DNA of 59,956 nucleotides from Pseudomonas palmensis (GTDB lineage Bacteria > Pseudomonadota > Gammaproteobacteria > Pseudomonadales > Pseudomonadaceae). Of this stretch, positions 38,397 to 50,697 are shown in pieces (position 1 is the stretch's first letter; the number at the start of each line of letters is the position of its first letter). The notes beneath the pieces were generated by a model, which worked only from the letters and a program-made list of their open reading frames with translations, searched no databases and was not told the origin of the DNA. Location of the stretch: positions 42,058 to 102,013 of the forward strand of contig NZ_JAFKEC010000015.1 of the NCBI RefSeq assembly GCF_017848315.1, written 5' to 3'. A program made the translations under genes and the position numbers.

Positions 38397-39086
38397 ATGT
38401 TGAAAGGCTACGGGGCAGTCATCCTCGATGGAGCATGGCTGACGCTACAGCTCGCCTTGTCGTCCATGGCCCTGGCCATCGTACTGGGCCTGATCGGCGT
38501 GGCGCTGCGGCTGTCGCCGGTGCGCTGGCTGGCCTGGCTGGGCGACCTGTACGCCACGGTGATCCGCGGGATCCCCGACCTGGTGCTGATCCTGCTGATC
38601 TTCTACGGCGGTCAGGACCTGCTCAACCGCGTCGCACCCTTGCTCGGTTTCGACGATTACATCGACCTCAATCCGCTGATGGCGGGTATCGGTACCCTGG
38701 GCTTCATCTTTGGTGCATACCTGTCCGAAACCTTCCGCGGCGCTTTCATGGCCATCCCCAAGGGGCAGGCCGAAGCCGGCATGGCCTATGGCATGAGCGG
38801 CCTGCAGATCTTCTTCCGGGTGCTGGTGCCGCAGATGATTCGCCTGGCGATCCCTGGCTTCACCAACAACTGGCTGGTACTGACCAAGGCCACCGCACTG
38901 ATTTCGGTGGTGGGCCTGCAAGACATGATGTTCAAGGCCAAGCAGGCGGCGGACGCGACCCGCGAGCCGTTCACGTTCTTCCTGGCGGTCGCGGCGTTGT
39001 ACCTGGTGATCACCAGCGTCTCGTTGCTGGCCCTGCGTTACCTCGAGAAACGCTACTCGGTTGGCGTAAAGGCGGCTGATCTATGA
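38397..39086 (+). CDS. aotQ: Arginine/ornithine ABC transporter permease AotQ
   Basis: The 229-residue membrane protein belongs to the HisQ/HisM family with five membrane segments and the EAA loop contacting the ATPase: SETFRGAFMAIPKGQAEAGMAYGMS. The start at 38397 follows GAGGACC. It overlaps aotM by ATGA, so the two permease subunits are coupled. Confidence 0.92.
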   Translation: MLKGYGAVILDGAWLTLQLALSSMALAIVLGLIGVALRLSPVRWLAWLGDLYATVIRGIPDLVLILLIFYGGQDLLNRVAPLLGFDDYIDLNPLMAGIGTLGFIFGAYLSETFRGAFMAIPKGQAEAGMAYGMSGLQIFFRVLVPQMIRLAIPGFTNNWLVLTKATALISVVGLQDMMFKAKQAADATREPFTFFLAVAALYLVITSVSLLALRYLEKRYSVGVKAADL

Positions 39087-39781
39087 TTTTCGATTACAAC
39101 GTCATCTGGGAAGCCATGCCGCTGTACCTGAGCGGCATGCTGACCACGCTCAAGCTGCTGGCGCTGTCGTTGCTGTTCGGCCTGCTGGTGGCAGTGCCGC
39201 TGGGCCTGATGCGGGTGTCCAAGCAGCCGCTGGTGAACATGAGCGCCTGGCTCTACACCTACGTGATTCGTGGCACGCCGATGCTGGTACAGCTGTTTCT
39301 GATCTATTACGGGCTGGCCCAGTTCGAGGCGGTGCGCGAGAGCTTCCTGTGGCCGTGGCTGTCCAGTGCGACCTTCTGTGCGTGCCTGGCCTTTGCCATC
39401 AATACCAGTGCCTACACCGCCGAGATCATCGCCGGCAGCCTCAAGGCCACGCCCCACGGCGAGATCGAGGCGGCCAAGGCGATGGGCATGTCGCGGGTCA
39501 AGATGTACCGCCGCATCCTGCTGCCCTCGGCCCTGCGCCGGGCACTGCCGCAATACAGCAATGAAGTGATCATGATGCTGCAGACCACCAGCCTGGCGTC
39601 GATCGTGACCCTGATCGACATCACCGGTGCGGCGCGCACGGTCAATGCCCAGTACTACCTGCCGTTCGAGGCGTACATCACCGCCGGTGTGTTCTACCTG
39701 TGCCTGACCTTCATTCTGGTGCGCCTGTTCAAGCTGGCTGAACGCCGCTGGCTCGGCTACCTGGCGCCGCGCAAGGGCTGA
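39083..39781 (+). CDS. aotM: Arginine/ornithine ABC transporter permease AotM
   Basis: The 232-residue partner permease has VIRGTPMLVQLFLIYYGLAQF and the EAA loop AEIIAGSLKATPHGEIEAAKAMGMS, closely like HisM. It overlaps aotQ by four bases. In P. aeruginosa an extra gene, aotO, follows aotM; here aotP begins only 65 bases later, so aotO is absent. Confidence 0.92.
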   Translation: MIFDYNVIWEAMPLYLSGMLTTLKLLALSLLFGLLVAVPLGLMRVSKQPLVNMSAWLYTYVIRGTPMLVQLFLIYYGLAQFEAVRESFLWPWLSSATFCACLAFAINTSAYTAEIIAGSLKATPHGEIEAAKAMGMSRVKMYRRILLPSALRRALPQYSNEVIMMLQTTSLASIVTLIDITGAARTVNAQYYLPFEAYITAGVFYLCLTFILVRLFKLAERRWLGYLAPRKG

Positions 39782-39846
39782 GCCCGGCGGCAACTTTTTC
39801 GCCCCGGGCGCAGGCCCGGGACTGACGCTTTGTGAGAACCGACAGC

Positions 39847-40611
39847 ATGTACAAACTCGAAGTCCAAGACCTGCACAAACGCTATGGCAGTCACGAAGTG
39901 CTCAAGGGTGTGTCCCTGGCGGCCAAGGCGGGCGATGTGATCAGCATCATCGGCTCCAGCGGCTCGGGCAAGAGCACCTTCCTGCGCTGCATCAACCTGC
40001 TCGAGCAGCCGCATGCCGGCAAGATCCTGCTCAACAACGAAGAGTTGAAGCTGGTGGCGAACAAGGACGGCGCGCTGAAGGCGGCCGACCCCAAGCAGTT
40101 GCAGCGCATGCGCTCGCGCCTGTCGATGGTGTTCCAGCACTTCAACCTGTGGTCGCACATGACTGCGCTGGAGAACATCATCGAGGCACCGGTGCACGTG
40201 CTGGGCATGAGCCGCAAGGACGCGCTGGAAAAGGCCGAGCACTATCTGGCCAAGGTCGGTGTGTCCCATCGCAAGGATGCCTACCCGGGCCATATGTCCG
40301 GTGGTGAGCAGCAGCGTGTGGCGATTGCCCGTGCACTGGCGATGGAGCCTGAAGTGATGCTGTTCGACGAGCCGACCTCGGCGCTGGACCCGGAGCTGGT
40401 GGGCGATGTGCTCAAGGTGATGCAGGCGCTGGCCCAGGAAGGCCGCACCATGGTTGTGGTGACCCACGAGATGGGCTTCGCCCGCGAGGTGTCCAACCAG
40501 CTGGTGTTCCTGCACAAGGGTGTGGTCGAAGAGAGCGGCAACCCGCGTGAAGTGCTGGTCAACCCGCAGTCCGAGCGGTTGCAGCAGTTCCTGTCCGGCA
40601 GCCTGAAATAA
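39847..40611 (+). CDS. aotP: Arginine/ornithine ABC transporter ATPase AotP
   Basis: The 254-residue ATPase has Walker A GSSGSGKST, the Q loop VFQHFNLW, the signature MSGGEQQRVAIARAL, Walker B VMLFDEPTSALD and the H loop VVVTHEMGFA. It is very similar to HisP-type subunits. The start at 39847 is preceded by GTGAGAACC. argR follows 107 bases downstream. Confidence 0.94.
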   Translation: MYKLEVQDLHKRYGSHEVLKGVSLAAKAGDVISIIGSSGSGKSTFLRCINLLEQPHAGKILLNNEELKLVANKDGALKAADPKQLQRMRSRLSMVFQHFNLWSHMTALENIIEAPVHVLGMSRKDALEKAEHYLAKVGVSHRKDAYPGHMSGGEQQRVAIARALAMEPEVMLFDEPTSALDPELVGDVLKVMQALAQEGRTMVVVTHEMGFAREVSNQLVFLHKGVVEESGNPREVLVNPQSERLQQFLSGSLK

Positions 40612-40718
40612 TCGACCGTGCTACAGTTCGAGGCTGCCGCTTTGCACCAGAATAGGGCATGCTGCGCCTCGATCGAGGCTTTTCTCCCAGACTCCTCTCA
40701 GGTTTCGGACCTTACCCA

Positions 40719-41699
40719 ATGACCACCCAGCGAATCGGTTTTCTCCTCTGGCCCAGCACCAAGGCCTTGACCCTGGCGCTGGCCGAAGAGGTCTTGCGGG
40801 TGGCCCAGAAGGTGCACCCCGAAGTGGTCTACGAGCTGCTGTTCCTGCAGGCCGAACCTGCGCCGGAGGGCGCCTGGCGCTTGCCTGGCGAAGCCTGGGT
40901 GGGGCGGCTGGAAGGTTGCCAGAAGCTGTTTCTGCTGGCCGATGAGCCGCCGCAGGCGGTAGGCGCGGCGCTGGGCAGCGCGCTCAAGCAACTGGTGCGC
41001 TCGGGGTGCGTGGTGGGCGGTCTTTCGGCAGGTGTGTATCCGCTGGCCCAGCTGGGCCTGCTGGATGGTTATCGCGCCGCGGTGCACTGGCGCTGGCAGG
41101 ATGACTTCGCCGAGCGCTTCCCCAAGGTCATCGCCACCAGCCACCTGTTCGACTGGGATCGCGATCGGCTGACCGCCTGTGGTGGCATGTCGGTACTGGA
41201 CCTGCTGCTGGCCGTGCTGGCCCGTGACCATGGCGCCGAGCTTGCCGGTGCGGTGTCCGAAGAGCTGGTGGTCGAGCGCATTCGCGAGGGGGGCGAGCGT
41301 CAGCGCATCCCGCTGCAGAATCGCCTGGGCTCCAGCCATCCGAAGCTGACCCAGGCGGTGCTGCTGATGGAGGCCAATATCGAAGAGCCGTTGACCACCG
41401 ACGAGATTGCCCAGCATGTGTGCGTATCGCGCCGGCAGCTGGAGCGGATCTTCAAGCAGTACCTCAATAGGGTGCCCAGCCAGTATTACCTGGAGCTGCG
41501 CTTGAACAAGGCGCGCCAGATGCTGATGCAGACCAGCAAGTCGATCATCCAGATCGGCCTGTCGTGCGGGTTCTCGTCGGGGCCGCATTTTTCCAGCGCG
41601 TACCGCAACTTCTTTGGCGCAACGCCACGCGAAGACCGCAACCAGCGCCGCAGCAACAGCCCGTTCGAGTTGTCGTCGGCGCCTGCCGAGCGCGGCTGA
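40719..41699 (+). CDS. argR: ArgR, AraC-type arginine-responsive regulator
   Basis: The 326-residue protein joins an N-terminal GATase1/DJ-1-like sensing domain (RIGFLLWPSTKALTLALAEEVLRVA to about residue 190) to an AraC DNA-binding domain (TTDEIAQHVCVSRRQLERIFKQYL and IIQIGLSCGFSSGPHFSSAYRNFFGATPRE). This is the Pseudomonas ArgR, unrelated to E. coli ArgR. It activates aot and aru/ast genes with arginine. It ends the aot operon and lies just upstream of argD, whose promoter bears two ArgR half-sites. Confidence 0.93.
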   Translation: MTTQRIGFLLWPSTKALTLALAEEVLRVAQKVHPEVVYELLFLQAEPAPEGAWRLPGEAWVGRLEGCQKLFLLADEPPQAVGAALGSALKQLVRSGCVVGGLSAGVYPLAQLGLLDGYRAAVHWRWQDDFAERFPKVIATSHLFDWDRDRLTACGGMSVLDLLLAVLARDHGAELAGAVSEELVVERIREGGERQRIPLQNRLGSSHPKLTQAVLLMEANIEEPLTTDEIAQHVCVSRRQLERIFKQYLNRVPSQYYLELRLNKARQMLMQTSKSIIQIGLSCGFSSGPHFSSAYRNFFGATPREDRNQRRSNSPFELSSAPAERG

Positions 41700-41719
41700 T
41701 TCGGTAGCGCAGCGCGACC

Positions 41720-41791
41720 TTCGGCGGCAAACCAGCGCCCGCAGCGTCGAAGGGGGCTGCACCGGCCCGAGGGCGCTGGCTTGCCAGCGAA
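41720..41791. repeat. Degenerate REP pair after argR
   Basis: TTCGGCGGCAAACCAGCGCCC and GGGCGCTGGCTTGCCAGCGAA are inverted REP units at the ends of this 72-base stretch, in the argR-argD gap. Confidence 0.75.
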
Positions 41792-41872
41792 GAAGCCCCC
41801 GCAAATCCGTGCGTGACACAATCTCCCCGCCAGCACCGCGCACCGTTTAAACTGCGCCTTTGCGACCCTATT

Positions 41873-43238
<1,366 letters not shown>

Positions 43239-43255
43239 TACCGGCCTGCGGTCCT

Positions 43256-43280
43256 TCGCTGGCCCCGGTGGCCAGCGAAC
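43256..43280. repeat. REP-like hairpin between argD and aruF
   Basis: TTCGCTGGCC and GGCCAGCGAA are perfect 10-base arms around CCGGT in the 128-base gap. It could lower read-through or stabilise the argD part of the message. Confidence 0.75.
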
Positions 43281-43366
43281 CGATTCTGGTGGCCCGTGCC
43301 CGTGGCACGTGCCGCTTCTTCTGCGCCGGCAGCTGTCGGCCCGATTTTCCCTAAAGGAGTGACACC

Positions 43367-44386
43367 ATGCTGGTGATGCGCCCCGCGCAAATGGCTGACC
43401 TGGGTGAAGTGCAGCGTCTGGCCGCGGACAGTCCCATCGGTGTCACGTCCCTGCCGGATGATGCCGGTCGCCTGGGCGACAAGATCGCCGCGTCCGAAAC
43501 CTCCTTTGCCGCCGAAGTCAGCTTCAATGGCGAGGAGAGCTACTTCTTCGTGCTCGAAGACAGCGAGACCGGCAAGCTGGTCGGCTGTTCGGCCATCGTG
43601 GCCTCGGCCGGCTATTCCGAGCCGTTCTACAGTTTTCGCAACGAGACCTTCGTGCACGCCTCGCGCGAGCTGAAGATCCACAACAAGATCCATGTGCTGT
43701 CGCAGTGTCACGACCTGACCGGCAACAGCCTGCTGACCAGCTTCTACGTGCTGCCCGAACTGGTGGGCACCGGCTGGGCCGAGCTCAATTCCCGCGGCCG
43801 GCTGCTGTTCATGGCAGCGCACCCGGAGCGGTTTGCCGATTCGGTGGTGACCGAGATCGTCGGCTACAGCGACGAGCACGGCGACTCGCCGTTCTGGGAT
43901 GCCATCGGGCGCAACTTCTTCGACCTCAACTACGCTGCCGCCGAGCGCCTGTGCGGGCTCAAGAGCCGTACATTCCTTGCCGAGCTGATGCCGCATTACC
44001 CCATCTATGTGCCCCTGCTGCCGGATGCCGCGCAGGAGGCCATGGGCCAGGTGCACCCGCGCGCGCAGATCACCTTCGACATCCTGATGCGCGAAGGCTT
44101 CGAGACCGATCACTACATCGACATCTTCGACGGTGGGCCGACCCTGCATGCGCGAGTGTCCGGCATCCGCTCCATCGCCCAGAGCCGGCTGGTGCCGGTC
44201 AAGCTGCAGGAGCAGGCCGTCAAGGGTGGGCGCCCGTACCTGGTATCCAACGGCCAGTTGCAGGATTACCGCGCCGTGATGCTGGAGCTGGACTGGGCCC
44301 CTGGCAAGCCGGTGCAGCTGGACCTGGCCGCCGCCGAGGCGCTGGGAGTGGGTGAGGGCGCCAGCGTGCGCCTGGTCGCGGTCTGA
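43367..44386 (+). CDS. aruF: Arginine/ornithine N-succinyltransferase, alpha subunit
   Basis: The 339-residue subunit transfers succinyl from succinyl-CoA to the alpha-amino group of arginine or ornithine. The AstA family patterns are MLVMRPAQMADLGEVQRLA, SFYVLPELVGTGWAELNSRGRLLFMAAHPERF, and the EGFETDHYIDIFDGGPTLHA block. Pseudomonas uses two different subunits, and this one is paralogous to the next gene. The start at 43367 follows AAGGAG. Confidence 0.94.
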   Translation: MLVMRPAQMADLGEVQRLAADSPIGVTSLPDDAGRLGDKIAASETSFAAEVSFNGEESYFFVLEDSETGKLVGCSAIVASAGYSEPFYSFRNETFVHASRELKIHNKIHVLSQCHDLTGNSLLTSFYVLPELVGTGWAELNSRGRLLFMAAHPERFADSVVTEIVGYSDEHGDSPFWDAIGRNFFDLNYAAAERLCGLKSRTFLAELMPHYPIYVPLLPDAAQEAMGQVHPRAQITFDILMREGFETDHYIDIFDGGPTLHARVSGIRSIAQSRLVPVKLQEQAVKGGRPYLVSNGQLQDYRAVMLELDWAPGKPVQLDLAAAEALGVGEGASVRLVAV

Positions 44387-44448
44387 TTGCCTGGCTACCC
44401 CAGGTCGAGTTTCGCAGGGGCCAGCAGGCACCTGCCCGAGGAGATAGC

Positions 44449-46940
<2,492 letters not shown>

Positions 46941-46965
46941 CAACAGCTTCACGGAGCCTTAGCCG

Positions 46966-48315
46966 ATGAAATCATTTGAAGTGAATTTTGATGGCCTGGT
47001 GGGGCCGACGCACAACTACGGCGGGCTGTCCTACGGCAACGTTGCTTCGCAGAGCAACAGCCAGCAGGCATCCAACCCGCGTGAAGCGGCGCGCCAGGGC
47101 CTGGCGAAGATGAAGGCGCTGATGGAGATGGGCTTTGTGCAGGGCGTACTGGCCCCGCAGGAGCGTCCGGATGTGGCTGCGCTGCGTCGCCTGGGCTTTA
47201 GCGGCAGCGATGCGCAGGTCATCGAGCGGGCGGCCAGGGAGGCGATGCCGTTGCTGGTCGCCAGTTGCTCTGCGTCCAGCATGTGGGTGGCCAACGCCGC
47301 CACGGTCAGCCCGAGCGCCGATACGGCCGACGGACGCGTGCACTTCACGGCGGCCAACCTGAACTGCAAGTACCACCGCAGTATCGAGCACCCGACCACC
47401 AGTCGTGTGCTGGGCGCGATGTTCGCCAATACGCAGCACTTTGCCCACCATGCCGCGTTGCCGGCGGTGGCGCAGTTCGGTGACGAAGGTGCTGCCAACC
47501 ACACGCGCTTCTGCCGTGCCTATGGCGAACCGGGCGTGGAGTTCTTCGTGTTCGGGCGCAGTGCATTCGATGCGCGCTACCCGGCGCCGCACAAATACCC
47601 GGCCCGCCAGACCCTGGAGGCTTCCCAGGCGGTTGCCCGGCTGCATGGCCTGAGTGCCGACGGCGTGGTCTATGCTCAGCAGAACCCTGCCGTGATCGAC
47701 CAAGGCGTGTTTCACAACGATGTGATCGCGGTAGGCAACGGCGAGGTGCTGTTCTATCACGAGGATGCTTTCCTCGACACCGAAGCGGTGCTGGCCGAGC
47801 TGCAGGCTAAACTGGCCGGATGTGGCGGCAAGTTCAAGGCCATCTGCGTGCCGCGGGCCCAGGTGACGGTCGAGGACGCCGTGCGTTCGTATCTGTTCAA
47901 CAGTCAGTTGCTGTCCCGTGAAGACGGTTCGATGCTGCTGATCGTGCCGGAGGAATGCCGCAATAACGAGCGGGTCTGGGCCTATCTGTCGGCCTTGACC
48001 GGCCAGGGCGGGCCGGTGACCGAGGTCAAGGTCTTCGACCTCAAGCAGAGCATGCAGAATGGCGGCGGCCCCGCGTGCCTGCGTTTGCGCGTGGCGCTCA
48101 ACGATACGGAGCTGGCGGCCGTCAACCCAGGGGTTATCATGACCGCGCCGCTGTACGACACCCTGACCCAATGGGTCGACAGGCACTACCGCGACAGCCT
48201 GAGCGAACGCGACCTGGCTGACCCGCAGCTGTTGCTGGAATGTCGCACGGCACTGGATGAGCTGACCCAGATCCTCAAGCTGGGTTCGGTGTATCCGTTC
48301 CAACTCCAACCTTGA
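46966..48315 (+). CDS. astB: N-succinylarginine dihydrolase
   Basis: The 449-residue enzyme of the amidinotransferase fold hydrolyses succinylarginine to succinylornithine, CO2 and two NH3. Visible family blocks are [36 protein letters not shown], the catalytic His in [14 protein letters not shown], and the catalytic Cys in [14 protein letters not shown]. The length equals E. coli AstB. Confidence 0.95.
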   Translation: MKSFEVNFDGLVGPTHNYGGLSYGNVASQSNSQQASNPREAARQGLAKMKALMEMGFVQGVLAPQERPDVAALRRLGFSGSDAQVIERAAREAMPLLVASCSASSMWVANAATVSPSADTADGRVHFTAANLNCKYHRSIEHPTTSRVLGAMFANTQHFAHHAALPAVAQFGDEGAANHTRFCRAYGEPGVEFFVFGRSAFDARYPAPHKYPARQTLEASQAVARLHGLSADGVVYAQQNPAVIDQGVFHNDVIAVGNGEVLFYHEDAFLDTEAVLAELQAKLAGCGGKFKAICVPRAQVTVEDAVRSYLFNSQLLSREDGSMLLIVPEECRNNERVWAYLSALTGQGGPVTEVKVFDLKQSMQNGGGPACLRLRVALNDTELAAVNPGVIMTAPLYDTLTQWVDRHYRDSLSERDLADPQLLLECRTALDELTQILKLGSVYPFQLQP

Positions 48316-48329
48316 AAGAGAACTCGATT

Positions 48330-48620
48330 ATGTCCGACGCCCTGCAGCTGATCCTCGAAGATGAAGATGGCACCCAGCTGGAAACTTCCTGCACCCGTTT
48401 TGCCGTGCTGTGGCAAGGCAAGGAAGTATGGATTCAGCAGGATGGCCGCGGCCAGCTGCTGATCGGTGTCGATGTTGAAGAAGGCGACGCCGAGTATGCC
48501 AACCTGCTGCTGCGCCCGCTGGCCACCAACCTGGTGAGCCTGCAGCTGGAAATGGAGCCGGCCGATGCTGGCGAAGATGACGACCACGTCCACGGCCCCG
48601 ATTGCGGGCATCACCACTAA
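48330..48620 (+). CDS. Conserved small protein of the ast operon with a His-rich tail
   Basis: I do not know a function. The 96-residue acidic protein (MSDALQLILEDEDGTQLETS...) appears to form a small beta-rich domain (RFAVLWQGKEVWIQQDGRGQLLIGVDVEEG). It ends in a metal-ligand-like tail DDDHVHGPDCGHHH with five His and one Cys. It lies 14 bases after astB and 12 bases before astE, so it belongs to the operon. I recall a similar gene at the same place in P. aeruginosa. AstE is a zinc enzyme, so a role in metal supply is an attractive but untested idea. The start at 48330 follows AAAGAGAA. Confidence 0.85.
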   Translation: MSDALQLILEDEDGTQLETSCTRFAVLWQGKEVWIQQDGRGQLLIGVDVEEGDAEYANLLLRPLATNLVSLQLEMEPADAGEDDDHVHGPDCGHHH

Positions 48621-48632
48621 GGAACACCGCCC

Positions 48633-49643
48633 ATGCTCGCCCTCGGCAAACTGCTTGAACTGACCCTTGCCGGTCGTGAACCGGCAGAGAAGACCCAGCT
48701 GACTGTCGAAGGCGTGCGCATGCGCTGGCTCGACGAGGGGGCGCTTGAAGTGACCCCGCCCGAGGGGCGTGACGATGGCATGGACCTGCTGCTGTCTGCG
48801 GGTATTCATGGCAACGAGACTGCACCGATCGAGTTGCTCGACGAACTCCTGCATGGCATTGCCAGGGGGGAGATCAAGCCGCGGGCGCGTGTGCTGTTCC
48901 TGTTCGGCAACCCCGAGGCGATGCGCACGGGCGCGCGGTATATCGAGCACGACGTCAACCGTCTGTTCAACCGGCGTCATGAGCAGTCCAGTGGTGTCGA
49001 GGCATTGCGTGCCTGTGCGCTGGAGCGTCTGGCAACGGCCTTTTTTTTCTATAAAGAGGGCCGTACCCGCCTGCACTATGACCTGCACACCGCCATTCGC
49101 GGCTCCAAGATCGAGCAGTTTGCGCTGTATCCCTACAAGGAAGGCCGTCAGCACTCGCGTCGGGAACTGGCTCGCTTGCGCGCCGCCGGCATGCAGGCTG
49201 TGCTGCTGCAGAGCAAGCCTTCGATCACCTTTACCGCATTCACCTACGAAACCCTGGGGGCCGAAGCGTTCACCCTCGAGCTGGGCAAGGCGCGGCCGTT
49301 CGGCCAGAACGGCGAGATCAAGCTCGGCAAGCTCGAAGCGCGGCTCAGGGCGATCATCGAGGGTAACGAGCCGGCTGAAGATGAAGGGATCGGCGGGCTG
49401 CAACTGTTCAGCGTCGCGCGCGAGATCATCAAGCACAGCGACAGCTTCCACCTGCACCTGCCGGCGGATATCGAGAACTTTTCCGAGCTTTCCAGAGGGT
49501 ATCTGCTGGCCGAGGACCTGGCCGAGACGCGCTGGGTTGTCGAGGAGGAGGGCGCGCGGATCATTTTCCCGAACCCCAAGGTGAAGAACGGGCTGCGTGC
49601 GGGGATGCTGATCGTGCCTGCGTCGGATGAGCAGTTGGTCTGA
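48633..49643 (+). CDS. astE: Succinylglutamate desuccinylase
   Basis: The 336-residue zinc carboxypeptidase-like (M14/AstE-AspA) enzyme hydrolyses succinylglutamate to glutamate and succinate, the last step of the pathway. The zinc ligands lie in [15 protein letters not shown] (His, Glu) and [12 protein letters not shown] (His). The catalytic Glu region near [12 protein letters not shown] is present. It ends the operon; a REP pair follows. Confidence 0.95.
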   Translation: MLALGKLLELTLAGREPAEKTQLTVEGVRMRWLDEGALEVTPPEGRDDGMDLLLSAGIHGNETAPIELLDELLHGIARGEIKPRARVLFLFGNPEAMRTGARYIEHDVNRLFNRRHEQSSGVEALRACALERLATAFFFYKEGRTRLHYDLHTAIRGSKIEQFALYPYKEGRQHSRRELARLRAAGMQAVLLQSKPSITFTAFTYETLGAEAFTLELGKARPFGQNGEIKLGKLEARLRAIIEGNEPAEDEGIGGLQLFSVAREIIKHSDSFHLHLPADIENFSELSRGYLLAEDLAETRWVVEEEGARIIFPNPKVKNGLRAGMLIVPASDEQLV

Positions 49644-49655
49644 AGATGAAACACC

Positions 49656-49719
49656 TTCGCCGGCAAGGCCGGCTGCTACAGGTGTCGCGCATCCCGTAGC
49701 AGCCGGCCCTGCCGGCGAA
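49656..49719. repeat. Paired inverted REP elements between astE and ribH2
   Basis: TTCGCCGGCAAGGCCGGCTGC and its inverted copy ending CCTGCCGGCGAAA enclose a short spacer between two convergent genes. Confidence 0.85.
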
Positions 49720-49732
49720 AGGGGCAGTGCAA

Positions 49733-50239
49733 TCAGCCCGCCATCTTCTGCGGTACTTCATTGCGGCGCAGCGAGCGCAGCTTGAGCAGGGTGTCGGCGC
49801 AGGTCACTGCCGCTTCGGCGCCCTTGTGCACGAAGTGATCGAAGAAGAACTTCTGGTGCTCGTCGCCGGCATGGAAGTGATGCGGGGTCAGTACCACCGA
49901 GAACACTGGCACTTCGGTTTCCAGCTGCACCTGCATCAGGCCGCTGATCACCGACTGGGCGACGAATTCATGGCGGTACAGGCCGCCGTCCACCACCAGG
50001 CCTGCAGCCACGATGCCGGCGTAACGGCCGCTGCGGGCCAGCAGCTTGGCGTGCAGCGGGATTTCGAAGGCACCGCCGACTTCATAGAAGTCGATATCGC
50101 TCAGCTGATAGCCTTGCTTGGCCATCTCTTCGACGAAACCCTTGCGGCTCTGGTCAACAATATCCTTGTGCCAGCAGGCCTGGACGAAGGCGATGCGATC
50201 GTTGTGATGGCCTTTGCTGTCGATTGGGGTAGCTTGCAT
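49733..50239 (-). CDS. ribH2: Type II lumazine synthase RibH2
   Basis: The 168-residue enzyme joins the pyrimidine 5-amino-6-ribitylaminouracil with dihydroxybutanone phosphate to form lumazine, the riboflavin precursor. It is not the common RibH. The motifs VGGAFEIPLHAKLLA, VVDGGLYRHEFVAQSVISGL with the catalytic His region, and VQLETEVPVFSVVLTPHHFH are those of the RibH2 type of Brucella and Mesorhizobium. It stands alone, away from the main rib cluster, and is controlled by an upstream FMN riboswitch. A hairpin covers its ribosome-binding site. Confidence 0.9.
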   Translation of the reverse strand: MQATPIDSKGHHNDRIAFVQACWHKDIVDQSRKGFVEEMAKQGYQLSDIDFYEVGGAFEIPLHAKLLARSGRYAGIVAAGLVVDGGLYRHEFVAQSVISGLMQVQLETEVPVFSVVLTPHHFHAGDEHQKFFFDHFVHKGAEAAVTCADTLLKLRSLRRNEVPQKMAG

Positions 50240-50248
50240 TGAAACGAA

Positions 50249-50271
50249 CTCCTGTTTGTATGAGAAACAGG
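50249..50271 (-). promoter_or_regulatory. SD-sequestering hairpin before ribH2
   Basis: On the minus strand CCTGTTT and AAACAGG pair over a 7-base loop, and the second arm runs into the ribosome-binding site AGGAG (9 bases from the ATG). This looks like the translational output of the FMN riboswitch. Confidence 0.7.
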
Positions 50272-50337
50272 GCAGTGGATCGAAGGGGATTGTCGTTGCG
50301 CAGATGTGCAGACGCAGGCACTCGCGTGCCTATCCCG

Positions 50338-50482
50338 CTCTCTCTTTATCCGGACTATGACCGTCGGCCCCGGAATCACACCGGGTCTGCTGACCTTGCA
50401 GGGTTGCCTGCAAGCGCTCGCGGGCTATGCGCAATGGGCGCAATTACCGCCGGTGGGGAATTGCACCCCGCCCTGAGAACGT
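50338..50482 (-). ncRNA. FMN riboswitch (RFN element) controlling ribH2
   Basis: On the minus strand the conserved RFN core is clear: a 5' part GGGGTGCAATTCCCCACCGG then CGGTAATTG, a variable arm around AGCCCGCGAG, then GGTCAGCAGACCCGGTGTGA, TTCCGGGGCCGACGGTCATAG, and TCCGGATAAAGAGAGAGC closing the P1 helix. It lies 100 bases upstream of ribH2. Bound FMN should repress. Confidence 0.95.
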
Positions 50483-50558
50483 GCCGCCAGTGGCTGGCGA
50501 CGCACACGTTGTAGCATAGATGTCGGCAGAACGTATAGCCTGCTAAGCAAACCGCGCC

Positions 50559-50578
50559 GGATGAAGGTCATTTCATCC
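50559..50578. promoter_or_regulatory. Palindrome upstream of alaS
   Basis: GGATGAA-GGTCAT-TTCATCC is a perfect 7-base inverted repeat, about 55 bases before the TATAAT at 50632-50637 (candidate -10 of alaS). E. coli AlaRS represses its own gene through a palindrome at the promoter; whether this one acts likewise is unknown. Confidence 0.35.
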
Positions 50579-50631
50579 TCAAATGGCGGTTGGCGATGTA
50601 TAAACTCACTGCACCTCGTGTTAAGGCTCGA

Positions 50632-50637
50632 TATAAT
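50632..50637 (+). promoter_or_regulatory. Probable -10 element of alaS (TATAAT)
   Basis: Perfect TATAAT followed by GCGG, 61 bases before the alaS ATG. The -35 is weak. Confidence 0.5.
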
Positions 50638-50697
50638 GCGGCCCTTTGCCGTCGTTTCGTCAATTTGACGCAGGCCGCCGTTTCCGTGGAAGAACCT

